Below, one piece after another: positions 48,516 through 60,660 of a stretch of DNA of 64,000 nucleotides. The notes below the pieces were generated by a model, which was not told where the DNA came from, did not search any database, and was given only the letters and a program-made list of their open reading frames with translations. Both the position numbers and the translations under genes were made by a program. The DNA is from Euryodendron excelsum (Eukaryota; Streptophyta; Magnoliopsida; Ericales; Pentaphylacaceae): NCBI GenBank assembly GCA_033060915.1, contig CM065396.1, forward strand, positions 1,082,001 through 1,146,000, read 5' to 3'. Each line of letters begins with the position of its first letter. Positions within the stretch are counted from its first letter, which is position 1.

Positions 48516-49570
48516 AAGGTTGGACAACACTGGCGCCTGTTGCAGTGGCGCTAGGCTAAAGTTTATACTAGCGCCACTAGGAGTGGCACCAGGCCATTTT
48601 TTGGCTTGGTGCCAGCCATTTAGGAAATGTTTAAGGTCGGCAAACAACATATCTTTGACTAGATTTGGGCGCCTGTACTAGTGACTAGTACGCAATTTTT
48701 AGCCTGACTTCACTAGGAGTGGCTCCGAAAAGTCCGGGAATGATTTGAAGGAGGCAGGAATGACCCAGAAAGCCGGAAAGGAGCAGAAACACTTAAAATA
48801 ATGTCCTGGAGGTATTTGACTTGAAAAGTGAGGATAAGATGTGTCGGAAAGGTTGATTGGGCCTTTAGGGGTAAAACGGTCAATCGGATCGGGAAACTGC
48901 CAGGACAAACTCGGACTGTCCCAGAAGAAGCCTTGGGATCTGAAAACATTATTCAGAATGTTCCCAGAGGTTGCCAATTTGATATCCAGAGCCGGCGTGG
49001 TCGGAAAAAGAGACCGGCCCACTAGGGGCAAAACGGTTGTTTCACACTGGGTTGGCCGGAACTGACTCGGAATGATCCGGAAAGGTAAAAGGAGGTTGAG
49101 AACACTATAAAAAGAAGTCTCAGGAGGTTACCGATTTGATACCCAAAGCCGGTGTAGTCGAAAAAGGAGACCAGCCCACCAGGGGCAAAACGGTCATTTT
49201 GTACCGGGTTGGCCGGAACTGACTCGGAATGATCCGGAAAGGTAAAGGAAGGTTGAGAATACTATAAAAAGTATTCTCAGAGGGTTACCAGTTTGATACC
49301 CAGAGCCAATGTGGTTCCCGGGGCATTCGGATGCCAAGGGGCGAAATGGTCATCTTGACCGAAAAATCTCGAAAAAGGTCCAAAGGGCAGTTTGGTCATT
49401 TTTCACCGAAGTGGGCTAACAGACACTGGTGTTGACTTGGGTTTTGAGTGTTTCTGCCACTCTAACAGCGGTCGTCGTGACACAGGGGTTTGTTGGCAAT
49501 TCCCTATATCGACCTATTTGTGAGTATTTCCGCTACTCTAACGGTTTTGTGAGTATTTTCGCTATTCGGA

Positions 49571-50101
49571 CCGTCTCGAGGAATAAACTGTCTTGAGAGA
49601 GGGATTGGAAAGGGGACTTATCGTCTTCGAAGAGATGCGCCTGGGTTGGAACCGTCTCGAGGAATAAACTGTCTCGAGAGTGGGATTGGAAAGGGGACTT
49701 ATCGTCTCCGAAGAGACGCGCCTGGGTTGGAACCGTCTCGAGGAATAAACTATCTGGAGAGTGGGATTGAAAAGGGGACTTATCGTCTCCGAAGAGACGC
49801 GCCTAGGTTAGAACCATCTCGAGGAATAAACTGTCTCGAGAGTGGGATTGAAAAGGGGTCTTATCGTCTCCGAAAAGATGTGCCTAGAGTGGAACCGTCT
49901 CGAAGAGTAAACTGTCTCGAGAGTAGGATTGGAAAGGGGTCTTACCATCTTCAAAAAGACGTGCCTGGAGTGGAACCGTCTCGAGGAATAAACTGTCTCG
50001 AGAGTGGGATTGGAAAGGGGTCTTATCGTCTCCGAAAAGACGTGCCTGGATTGGAACCGTCTCGAGGAATAAACTGTCTCGAGAGTGGGATTGGAAAGGA
50101 A
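49571..50101 (-). repeat. 81-bp tandem repeat in U3, 5' LTR of A
   Basis: Unit starts at 49571, 49652, 49733, 49814, 49895, 49976 and 50057, each 81 bp apart: six full units and a partial one, one fewer than in the 3' LTR. The order of unit types differs between the two LTRs. Confidence 0.93.
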
Positions 50102-50287
50102 AGGACAATACTCCTAAGGGCATTTTGGTCATTTTGCCTTTATTTGGGCCTGAAAGGCCGGCGAAGCGATGGACAGACGGGATTTGGACCTAGAGAATTG
50201 GTTTCGATAGGAATATGCCCACAATGACTTGAACACAAGTCTGGACGAAGTGTAGACTACCGAGCGGTCAAAAATGGGGTGCTTACA

Positions 50288-53272
50288 CCCACCTTTTTCT
50301 CCCCCTTTCTTTGCATGCTTAAAACAAGGGACTTCCCGGTCCATGTGTAGGACTAGGCTATCGGAGAGTCACCGTGTCGAGGGATTTCTTTTAGTCTAAT
50401 CGGATACCACGTGGATTCGGCCCAATTGATTATGTGGTGAAGCCTTAACCTTGTATGTTCACGACCCTAATTTGTATTGTGCATATCATGATCTTGCATT
50501 CCTCCAAAATTCGTTTTTAAACTTGTTTTCAAAAACTTGCGTTAACTTCATTTTCAAACTTGCATCAAAACCTTCTTTTTCAAAACTTGTTTTCAAAATC
50601 ATAATCCTAAGGTGATTCTAGCCTTTCTATGGTAAGGGTTGCTTTAAATATTTAAAGTGAGTAATATGGTCCATATTTTCAAAATCCATGTTGTTTTCAA
50701 AAGCACTATCTTAAAGTGGCACTAACCTTCTTATGGTTAGAATCGCTTTAGGAAAGTGAGATATTTTTATAAGCTTTCTAAAAGCTCTCTTTTCAAATCT
50801 CTCTCTCTAAAATTCGCTTTTCCAACATGCTTTCCATAAACTCTCTCCAATTTCCTTTCTAAAATTGTTTTCAAAAAATTTCGTCCAAACATTTATTTTT
50901 CAAAACTTCTTTTTAAACTCCTTTCCAAAAAGTTCTCTTCAAAATTCCTTCCTAAAAACACTCCCTAGGTTTCTTTCTTAGAAAACTCTTTCCAACAATC
51001 TCCATCCAAAACTCCCCTTCCAAAAACTCTCTCATTTCAAATTCACTTTCTAAAAACTTCTCTCTAGGATTCTTTCAAAAAATCTCCCTTTTTAAAAACT
51101 CACTTTCCAGAAACCTCTCTTCTTAGAGCCCAAGTCAAGCCCTAGAGTCAACAATTAGGAAATCCTAATTTTTCTTCCCAAAAACAAGATTTCTAATCCC
51201 TTATTTTGGCCTCAAAACTTAGGTTTTCAAAACCTCTTGTTTTCTACATCAAAATTATATATATTTCCAAAACCCCTTTTTTACATCAAAACTATAGTCT
51301 TCTAAATCTAGGGTTTCTAAAACTTCCCCTTCCAAATCCATGACAAATCCAATCTTCCCTTTAGGAAATCAAATCCAATCTTTCATTTAGGAAACTAAAT
51401 CCAACCTCCCTTTTAGGAAACTAGATCCTATCCTCCGTTTTTGGAAACAAAATCAAAACACCTCTTTTAGAAACTAAATCCAATCCCTTGTTTTAGGAAA
51501 TAGGAATCTTAACCCTTTGTAGTCTAAACCTTTCCTAATTTCACTCCTTCCTAATCTCATACTTTTCTAAACCATAAGTTTCCTAAACCTAAACTTTTAA
51601 ATCTTTCCTTAAACTTTAAGCTCCCAAATCTTTCATAATTCAACCCTTTCCTACTTCCATCCCTTTCCAAGTCTTAACTTTCCAAATCTAAGTTTTCAAA
51701 CCCTTCTTAAACTCAAACCTTTCTAAATTTCAAGACTTTCTAAAACTCAAACTACAATCTTTCTAAAAAAATTCTAGCTTTCTAAATTCCAAATCTTTTA
51801 AAACTTAAAACTTCCTTAAGCCAAAACTTTCCAAATTCCAAACTCTTAATTTAAAACTTTCCAAATCCAAAACTTTCTTAAGTTAAAGCTTTCTAAATCC
51901 TAAGCTTTCCAAATTTAAATCTTTCTTAAGTCAAACTTTTCCTAATTCAAATCTTTCCAAACATCAACTTTTTCTTAAAAGTAAACTTCCTTGATTTCAA
52001 AACTTCCCTATTTCAAATCTTTCTAAATTCAAAACTTTCTAAATTCTAAGCTTTTTTAAGTTGAAACTTTCTAAGTCCTAAACTTTCTAAATTCTAAATC
52101 TTTCATAAATCAAAACTTTCCTAATTCGAAATCCTTTCTAAATTCTAAAACTTCCCTAAAATGAAACTTTCCTAATTCGAACCTTTCCTAAATCCAATCT
52201 TTCTTAAACTCTCAAGTTTTTCCTAAGTCTCATCTTTCTTAAGTCTAGGTTTCCTAAACCTCTATATTTCCAAATCAAAGTCCAATCTTTCCAAATTCCA
52301 ATTTCCAATTTTCAATCTTCTAAGTTCAAATCAAACTCCTTCTTCCAATGAAACTCTTTTTCGAATCCAATCTTCTATTTTCTATTGGACTCTTGTCCGA
52401 ACTACGACTGACCTAATTCCGCCAAAGGGATACGTAGGCAACCCTCATGGGTGCGGCACAACCTTTTTCAAATTTCTAATTCTACAACCTTTTTCAAGTT
52501 TCTAATTCCACAACTTTTTTTCAATCTCAAATTCCATAACTTCTTTCCAATTTTCAATTTCCAACTTTCAATTCCATAATCTATTTTCAAGTTTCCAATT
52601 CCAAATTTCTATTTCAAAATCTCTATTTCTAATTTCTAAAACTTTCTAGTTTCATAATTCTTTTCAAATCTCTTTTAAATCAAATCAATTTCTTTTCAAA
52701 TCTATTTTCCAACTTTCTTCTCTTGCAATTGCATATCGTGCATCATGTTTTTTTAAACATTATTTTTCTAAAGTGGATAGGATTGGACATTTGTTAGTTG
52801 AAGACTCTCATAGGTGAATTTAGGGTAAATAGACATGTAGGTACCACAAGGGCGGGGTAGGGTGATGGCTTAGTGAGTCTTCCCTACACATAACCAACCT
52901 TCGAACCTAGGATCATTGTTTTCGATATACCAAAATAGAGTTATGTTTCAAAAAATGACTTAATATTTTCTAAAGGTTGCTAAACAACCTGTTTTCTTAA
53001 AAACCCTCTCTTGAGGAGATGTTTTTCCAAAATCGTTTTCAAAAATCCTAAGTGTAGTTTTCAGATTGTGCTTAGTTTTTAGGTGACCTAACTCACCTTA
53101 ATCAAGTTAGGTGGCGACTCCAAATGTTTTCCAAAAGCCCTTTATTCAAATCAATTTTCAATTCAAATATAATCGCACTCATTCTTCTAGGAGGGTGATT
53201 TCTAACGAGAGAGTACAGTGTTTTTTCTACTTGTGTGTGTATTCTTCGAGTGCGAAAAATTTGGGCGCAATA
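50288..53272 (+). mobile_element. 5' LTR of element B, second part
   Basis: Resumes after A with CCCACCTTTTTCT and TTTGCATGCTTAAAACAAGG, collinear with G at about 19000-19040. It runs through the G-poor R/U5 and the conserved block (52831-52893) to TTTGGGCGCAATA. A PBS follows. Confidence 0.88.
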
Positions 53273-53274
53273 GC

Positions 53275-53292
53275 TGGCGACTCCACTAGGGA
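53275..53292 (+). promoter_or_regulatory. Primer-binding site of element B
   Basis: TGGCGACTCCACTAGGGA, 2 bp after the LTR. Confidence 0.88.
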
Positions 53293-54217
53293 TACTTATA
53301 GGGTTAGGCCGTAGTCATGTCTCTTTACCCTTCACCCATATAGAGTCTTCAATTAACTTGTTCAATCCTATTCACTTTAAATTTTCAAAAACAAATTTTC
53401 AAAATTATTTTAAAAAAACATGCATTTATTCATATTATCTCGTATCATGTTTTCCATTCACATACCGACTCTTACATCTTTGTTTTGTAGGTGCGTTTTT
53501 TGTTTAAATTTTATTAACTACTATGCATGAATGTGATGAACAGAATGAATAGGAGTTGTTGGGCTCTTTCCTCCACTTTTAAAAATCACACACACACTGT
53601 ATGTGCACCTGCATTCTGCATACTTGCATTTTTAGTTAGAAAGGGGGAATGGTATATTGGTTGTGGGCAAAATGATGTGTCAGTTTCTTCGCCTATGGCC
53701 TCTTGATGGTTCCCCCACTCGGATCACCAACAGATCATGGCACTATCTCGGGGAGTGGGCCTAGGTTTGAAGATCCGAGGACCGAGCCTTTTTAGGACGC
53801 ATTAGTCAACCCTCAACCTCATGCTCATATAGACACCTTGTATAGCCGAACCTCTGCCGGATTTAAGACACGCGCATCGTTTTCCAAAACCATGGAGGAA
53901 AGGGTGACTGCTCTTACTTTTATTTATACCTGCTTATTCTTGTTGTTATAATGACTCTATTCTTACTGTTATAATGCATATCTAACTGCTCACACATGCA
54001 TATGTACTTCAACTGTATTCTCTCTCCTTATACTCTATGCTTCCATTGTCATGCATTTCATATTCCATGTCAAGACGAGAGTTCCAAGTAACTCAAGTCA
54101 CTGCATTCTCATGCATATGATCAACCCATTGAGAGTGACACTTAGTTCACTCTCCCTTACATTAAACCTACCTAAACCCTAAGGGTTCCCACGTAACCCT
54201 AAGGACTCATGGCATGT
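53293..54217 (+). mobile_element. Leader of element B, first part
   Basis: Collinear with A's leader (minus strand, from 45016 down to about 44090). It breaks at GGACTCATGGCATGT where the solo LTR H is inserted. Confidence 0.8.
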
Positions 54218-57200
54218 TGTCACGCCCAGATTTTTCGCACTCGAGGAATACTCACACAAGCAGAAAAAATGATGTACTTTCTCGTTAGAACTCACCCTCC
54301 TAAAAGAATGAGTGCGACTAGGTTTGAATTGAAAACAAGTTTGAATAAAGGGCTTTTGAAAAAGATTCGGAGTCGCCACCTAACTTGATTAAGGTGAGTT
54401 AGGTCATCTAAAAACTAAGAGTAATCCGAAGACTACACTTAGGGTTTTTGAAAAACAATTTTGGAAAACATCCTCAAGAGAGGGTTTTTTAGAAAACAGG
54501 TTGTTTGGCAACCTTTTGAAAACATTTAGCCCTTTTTTTGAAAAATAACTCCGTTTGGTCTTTCGAAAATAGTGATCTAAGTTCGGAGGTTGGTTACGTG
54601 TAGGGAAGACACACTAAGCTATCACCCTACCCGGCCCTTTCGGTACCTACATGTCAATCTACCCTAAATTCACCTATGAGAGTCTTCGACTAACTATAAC
54701 TCAATCCTATCCACTTTGAAAAAACTATGCTTGAAAAGAAACTAACATGATGCATGATATGCAAGTGTAAGTTAAGAGAATTGAAAAATAGATTTTGAAA
54801 GAAATTGATTTGATTTGAAAATAGATTTGAAGAGATGGAATTGAAATTGGAAAGTTTGCAAATTTGAAAATAGATTGGAATTTGAGATTTGAAAAATGTG
54901 GAGACCACACCCATGAGGGTGGAATTGAAAGTTTGAAAAGTGTTGTGACCGCACCTATGAAGGTTGCCTCCGTATCCCTTTGGGGGAATCAGGTCAGTCG
55001 TAGTTCGGACCAGAGTCCGATTGAAAATAGATTGATTTGAAGAGAGAGATTGAATTGGAAATTGGATTTGATTTGAGATTAGAAAAGGAGATTGAAAATT
55101 GAAATTGAGAAGATCAGACTTTGATTTGAAGAGATAGATTTGGACGTGTTTTGAAACAGAGAAGGTTTGAGAAAACCCAGACTTAGGAAGGAGAAGAGAC
55201 TTGGAAGATTTGGAAAGGTTAGATTTTAGGAGATGTTCGAATTAGGAAATGTCCGATTTAGGAAAGTTTCGAATTAGGAAAGTTTCATTTTTGGAAAGTT
55301 TCAAATTAGAAAAGCTTTGAATTAGGAAAGTTTGGAACTTAAGAAAGTTTCAACTTAGGAAAGTTTTGAAAATTGAAATGTTTTGAAATAGGAAAGTATT
55401 GAGGTTTAGGAAAGTTTTCACTTTAGGAAAGTTTTGAAATGGGAAAGTATTGAATTTAGAAATGTTTTGAATTAGGGAAGTTTCAACTTAGGTAAGTGTT
55501 GTTTTAGGAAGGTTTCAGAATTAAGAAAGGTTTTGAAATTAGGAAAGTTTTCACTTTTAGGAAAGTTTTGAAATAGGAAAGTATCGAATTTAGAAATGTT
55601 TTGAATTAGGAAAAGTTTCGTTTAAGAAAGGATTAGAATTTAGAAAATTTCAAGTTAAGAAAGTTTTGAATTTTGGAATGTTTTGAAAAAGGGAAGTTTT
55701 GAATTTGGAAAGTTTTGAAAACAAGGAAGTTTTGAAAATAAGAAAGTTTCGTTTTGGGAAAGGTTTGAAAAAGGAAAGTTTTCAGTTTAGGAAATGTTTA
55801 AATTAAGAAAGTTTGAGTTTAAAAAAGTCCTAGATTTGGAAAGTTGTTGAAGTTTTGAAAAGTTTAGAATTTGGAAAGATTTAGGAGTTTGAATTTTAGA
55901 AAGTCTTGAAATTAGGAAAGGCTTGAATTTAGGAAAGGTTTTGAAAACTTGAATTTGGAAAGTTAAGATTTAGAAAGGGGGTTAAATTAGGAAAGGGTTG
56001 AATTTTAGAATTTTAGGAAAGATTTTTATGTTCAAGTTTTGGAAACTTAAGGTTTAGGAAAGTGAAAGTTTAGGAAGGATTTGAATTAGGAAAGAGTTGG
56101 ATTTTGAAATTTAAAGGGAGATTTAGAGTTTAGGTTTAGGAAACTTATGGTTTAGGAAGGTAGGAAATTACGAAGAAGTTGAATTAGGAAAGGTTTGGGA
56201 TTTGTTTCCAAAAACGGAGGATTGGATTTAGTTTCCTAAACGGGGAGATTGGATTCGGTTTCCTAAAGGAAAGGTAGGATTTGGCAAGGATTTGGAAAAG
56301 GAGATTCTAGAAACCCTAGTTTTGAAAAAAAGAGGTTTTGGAAACATGTATAGTGTGGATATGAAAACAAGAGATTTTGGAAACCTAGGTTTGGAGCAAA
56401 GTTTGAAAATCATGTTTTTGGAAAGAAAATTAGGGTCTCCTAATTGTGGGCTCTAAGGCTTGACTTGGGCTCTAAGTAAAGAGTTTTTTGGAAAGTGCGT
56501 TTTTAGAAACGAAGGTTTTGGGAGGAAAAATCCTAGAGGGGAGTTTCTAGAAGGAAGATTTTTGGAAAGGGAGTTTTTAGGAAGGTGAATTTAGGGAGTG
56601 TTTTTAGAAAGTGAATTTTGAGGAAAAGATTTTGGAGAGGAGTTGAAAAAGAGAGTTTTGAAAAATAGATTTTGGAAGGGAGTTTTTGAAAACAATTTTG
56701 AAGAGGAGAGTTTTAGGAAAGTATGTTGAAAAAGAGAATTTTCGGAAGAAAGACTTTTTGAAAAGAGAGTTTTTAGAAGGAGTAAAAACATCTCACTTTC
56801 CTAAAGCAATTCTAACCATAAGAGGGCTAGAACCACTTTAGGAAAGCGGTTTTGAAAAACAATAAGATTTGAAAATATAGACCAAAAAGGTCACTTTTAA
56901 TGTAACCCTCTCCTAAAGCATTCCTAGCCATGGAAAGGCTAGAATCACCCTAGGATTGTGGTTTTGAAAACAAGTTTTTGAAAAGAGATTTTGATGCAAT
57001 CTTGAAAACGATTTTGAAAACGAGTTCGAAAATGAATTTTGGAAGATGCAAGATTATGATATGCACAATGCAATTTGGGGTCGTGAACATACAAGGTTAA
57101 GGCTTCACCACATAATCAAGGGGGTCGGACCCACGTGGTCTCTAGTTAGACTAGAAGAAAGCCCCCAACACGGTGACTCTCCAATAGTCCAATCCTACAC

Positions 57201-57654
57201 ATGGACTGGGAATCCCCTTGTTTCAAACATGCAAAGAAAGGGGGGGAAAGAGATGGGGGATTAAAATAGAGAAAACCCAAGTGGGTTAGGAGAGAGAAGA
57301 GAGAGGGGGGAAGTGCGAAAATTTAAATAGGGAGCCTACCGTATGTCTTGTTTATTTTGCGCGCCGTGCTGTCTTCGGTCTTCAGTCTTTGTCTTGATCT
57401 TTGTCTTCAATCCTCAAGAGTTGTCTTCAAGTTTTGGATTGCAGCTCCTCAAGTATTCAAAGGATGGTTGAAGGCTATTGTATGAGTGTAAGGGGGTGTA
57501 TAGGAGTGTATATGAAACTAGGGTTTGTGTATGGTGGCTAGGGTTTGGAGAACCTAAGGGAGCTAGGGTTTAGGAGGTGCTCGAGCTCTGTATATTGAAA
57601 TATATGATTTTTAGGTTAAGTTTGCAGACCCTTTTCTCGTTGAATAAGGCTCTG

Positions 57655-57662
57655 TATTTATA
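57655..57662 (-). promoter_or_regulatory. TATA box of LTR H
   Basis: TATAAATA on the minus strand. Confidence 0.8.
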
Positions 57663-57715
57663 GAGGTTGGACAAACCTGGCGCCTGTTGCAATAGCGCCA
57701 GGGCAAAATTGCTCT

Positions 57716-57776
57716 TGGCGTCACTAGTAGTGGCGCCAAGCCAAGAATTGGCTTGGCGCCACTACTAGTGGCACCA
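57716..57776 (-). promoter_or_regulatory. Two adjacent 23-bp palindromes upstream of TATA, LTR H
   Basis: 57716-57738 has arms TGGCGTCACT/AGTGGCGCCA and 57754-57776 has TGGCGCCACT/AGTGGCACCA, each with a 3-bp spacer and one mismatched pair. The first is 53 bp from the TATA box. H has a duplicated site where most copies have one strong site. Confidence 0.75.
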
Positions 57777-58142
57777 GCCAGTTAGGAAACTTTATAAGTC
57801 GGCAAGCAACGTATCTTTGACTAAATTTGGGCGCCTGTACTAGTGACTACCATGTAATTTTTAGCCTAGCTTCACTAGGAGTGACTCCGGAAAGTTCGAG
57901 AATGATTTGAAAGAGCTGGGAATTACTCGGAAGGCCAGAAAGGAGCAGGAACACTTAAAATAGTGTCCTGGTGGTATTTGATTTGAAAAGTGAGGATAAG
58001 ATGTGTCGGAAAGGTTGACCAGGCCCTTAGGGGCAAAACGGTCAATCGGACGGGGAAGCTGTTAGGGCGAACTCGGATTGTCCTGGAAGAAGACTTGGAA
58101 TCTGGAAACATTATTTAGAATGTTCCTAGAGGTTTTCGGTTC

Positions 58143-58640
58143 GATTCCCAAAGCCGACGTGGTCGGAAAAGGAGACCTGCCCACCAGGGGCAAAACAGTC
58201 ATTTTGTACCGGGTTTGCCGGAACTGACTCGGAATGATCTGGAAAGGTAAAAGGAGGTTGAGAACACTATAAAAGTAGTCTCGAGAGGTTACCGGTTTGA
58301 TACCCAGAGTCGGTGTGGTTGAGAAAGGAGACCGGCCCACTAGGGGCAAAACAGTCATTTTGTACCGGGTTGGCCGGAACTGACTCGGAATGATCCGGAA
58401 AGGTAAAAGGAGGTTGAGAACATTATAAAAGTAGTCTCGGGAGGTTACCGGTTTGATACCCAGAGCCGGTGTGGTTGAGAAAGGAGACCGGCCCACCAGG
58501 GGCAAAACAGTCATTTTGTACCGGGTTGGCCGGAACTGACTCGGAATGATCCGGAAAGGCACAAGGAGGCTGAGAATACTATAAAAAGTGTTCTCAGGAG
58601 GTAACCAGTTTGATACCCAGAGCTGGTGTGGTTCCCGGGG
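58143..58640 (-). repeat. 156-bp tandem repeat, four units, LTR H
   Basis: Marks at 58143, 58299, 58455 and 58612. The two middle units are nearly identical, so they arose by recent duplication. The period, 52 codons, leaves a 202-codon minus-strand frame open that I do not call a gene. Confidence 0.88.
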
Positions 58641-58887
58641 CATTCGGATGCCTAGAGGCAAAATGGTCATTTTGACCGAAAAGTCTCGGAAAAGGTCCGA
58701 AGGACAGTTTGGTCATTTTTCACCAAAGTGGGTTAACAGACACTGGTATTGACCTGGGTTTTGAGTATTTCCGCCACTCTAACGACGGTCGTCGTGATAC
58801 AGGGGTTTGTTGGCAATTCCCTATATCGACCTATTTGTGAGTATTTCCGCTACTCTAACGGTTTTGTCAGTAGTTTCGCTACTTGGA

Positions 58888-59175
58888 CTGTCTCGAGGAA
58901 TAAACTGTCTCGAGAGAGGGATTGGAAAGGGGACTTATCGTCTCCGAAGAGACGCGCCTGGATTGGAACCGTCTCGAGGAATAAACTGTCTCGAGAGTGG
59001 GATTGGAAAGGGGACTTATCGTCTCCGAAGAGACGTGCCTGAATTGGAACCATCTCGAGGAATAAACTATCTCGAGAGTGGGGTTGGAAAGGGGTCTTAC
59101 CGTCTCCGAAGAGACGTGCCTGGATTGGAACCGTCTTGAGGAATAAACTGTCTCGAGAGAGGGATTGGAATTGGA
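58888..59175 (-). repeat. 81-bp tandem repeat, LTR H
   Basis: Unit starts at 58888, 58969, 59050 and 59131: three full units and a partial one. A has seven and six full units. Confidence 0.9.
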
Positions 59176-59367
59176 AAGGAAAGGACAATGCCCCTAAGGG
59201 CATTTTGGTCATTTTGTCTCTATTTGGGCCTGACAGGCCCGCGAAGCGATGGAAAGACGGAATTTGGACCTAGAGAATTGGATTCGATAGGAATATGCCC
59301 ACAATGACTTGAAAACAAGTCTGGACGGAATGTAGACTGCCGAGCAGTCAAAAATGGGGTGCTTACA

Positions 59368-60360
59368 CATGCACATCAATTCATTCCATAAGAGGGGCCC
59401 CAATCCCTTTATGCTCAGAAGACAAGGGGCAATCGATCAACAAGGTCTCTCAGTGACCTCCTCAACATTAAATCCAAGGAAGGCACATTCAAAGACTCAA
59501 GAGTAGTTTAGGTTTTCCTTTGTAAAACTAGATAGGTGTAATCCCAAAGGAAAATGTTCCCCCTCCCTCTATTAAAATGTATTTCATTTCTTTTGTATCT
59601 TAAACCCAAAAGTTAAATGTACTTCTTTATTCCCCGCGAATGAATGGATGGATGAATGGATGAATGGATGAAGGTTCCCACTTGATGTTAAGGTATTTGC
59701 ATATAGGGGCAAATCCCCTATCTCCAAAAGTGAACGAATACATCATGTTTAGTTCTTCTCTCAAGTAGGGGCACCTCTAGGACATACATTGCATAAAAAT
59801 TTTTAAATCAAGGCACTAATTTCTCTTTTGTTTTTATCTTTTATCCTCCCCCTCCTCATCTCCAAGCACCAAGAGAACCAAGACAAAAGCAAGACAAGAA
59901 GGGGGTTTTTCTAAACCATTCATTTATTGTTATCATATTGCTCACATGTTCACTTTTATTATGCTCATGCACCCATATCCATTCCAAGACAAGAGTTCTA
60001 AGAAACTCAAGTCATTTCATTCTCACGCATCTAATCAATTGTAGAGAGAAAGGAGCAATCCAATCTTATGTTAATCAAACCTACCAAAACTCCTAAGGGT
60101 TCTTAAACCCTAATGATTCATGGCATGCATAGAATCATATCTTAAGAGAGGCCCAAATCTCTCTCCATAGAGGCGGGATTGCCCAACTGGCCCACGTCAA
60201 AGAGGTATTGTATTACATAATAGGGGCAAAACCCCACCTCCGAAATGAACTTGTCATCATGCCTAGATTCCCTCAAAGAAGGGACCTCCATAGGACATGC
60301 ATCGCATAGAACCTTTAACTCTATATGTTAACTGCATTCTATTTCTTTTTCTTTTTGTAG
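59368..60360 (+). mobile_element. Leader of element B, second part
   Basis: Continues at CATCAATTCATTCCATAAGA, as in A (minus, about 44060-44080). It contains the two leader modules and ends with a run of T and CTTTTTGTAG (60360), a good splice-acceptor shape. Short GAATGGAT repeats lie at 59638-59670. Confidence 0.8.
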
Positions 60361-60382
60361 GTCAGAGAGCATAACTAAATTT

Positions 60383-60660
60383 ATGGAATCCCTCTAGTAC
60401 CCCACCAAATTCAAACTCATGGACGGATAAGCCGAGTTGTTAGAAGAGGCCGAACCAACATCAGGGAGAGAGAAGAACTAACCATTCATCTATAAAACGT
60501 TACCTCCACACCATGCCGCGACAACCACGGTCCATGTAAAAGGAGGCTTCACCGTTTGCAAAGTCCTATCAGACTCGTGCATTGCTATAAAAGAATCTCT
60601 TAACTTCTGAATGCATGCCAAACACCATAAGAGATCTGTCAATCCGCCCTCCATCATTTG
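60383..60660 (+). pseudogene. pol: Remnant of pol upstream part, element B
   Basis: ATGGAATCCCTC starts a region matching C 12596-12860. It reads, with stops, through PFIYKTLPPHHAATTTVHV and GGFTVCKVLSDSCIAIKES. In C this lies just upstream of a G-patch-like linker, so it is probably the region between protease and RT. Here the similarity ends near 60640. No RT or integrase follows. B and C share a TAA at the same codon (after DG in B, QE in C). Confidence 0.6.

Larger units (their letters stand above)
31061..50287 (-). mobile_element. Element A: complete non-autonomous Ogre/Tat-like element, 19.2 kb
   Basis: Order on the minus strand: 5' LTR 45037-50287, PBS 45017-45034, leader, gag 41483-43486, non-coding region, antisense PMD gene (plus strand 37673-39346), polypurine tract, 3' LTR 31061-36324. 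Protease, RT, RNase H and integrase are absent from the 8.7-kb internal region. The flanks are CCCAT on the left and CCCAC on the right, a probable 5-bp target duplication with one change. Both flanks continue into B's 5' LTR, which confirms the ends. In the first ~190 aligned bases of the two LTRs I count about eleven differences, so it is not a very recent insertion. Confidence 0.9.
45037..50287 (-). mobile_element. 5' LTR of element A (5251 bp)
   Basis: Plus reading TGTTGCGTCCAG ... GGGGTGCTTACA. Same order of parts as the 3' LTR: conserved block 45415-45477, G-poor sense tract 45600-47640, TATA 48508-48515, 156-bp repeats about 48981-49330 and 81-bp repeats 49571-50101. The right flank is B's LTR. 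Confidence 0.9.
54218..59367 (-). mobile_element. Solo LTR H (5150 bp)
   Basis: A complete LTR, TGTCACGCCCAG ... GGGGTGCTTACA, with neither PBS nor polypurine tract on its flanks. The flanks CATGT (left) and CATGC (right) fit a 5-bp target duplication with one change, and both sides continue B's leader. It is the product expected from recombination between the two LTRs of one element. TATA at 57655-57662 (minus). Confidence 0.88.

Noticed and set aside
49646..50227. 193-codon plus-strand open frame of 27-residue repeats, and similar frames at 35518-36264, 58807-59212 and 62182-62446
   Set aside because: These are translations of the 81-bp U3 array. All frames are open because 81 is a multiple of three; they appear on both strands, which argues against coding.
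58062..58670. 202-codon minus-strand open frame with an internal repeat
   Set aside because: It is the 156-bp U3 tandem repeat, whose period is 52 codons, so an open frame stays open. It lies upstream of the LTR TATA box and has no domain.
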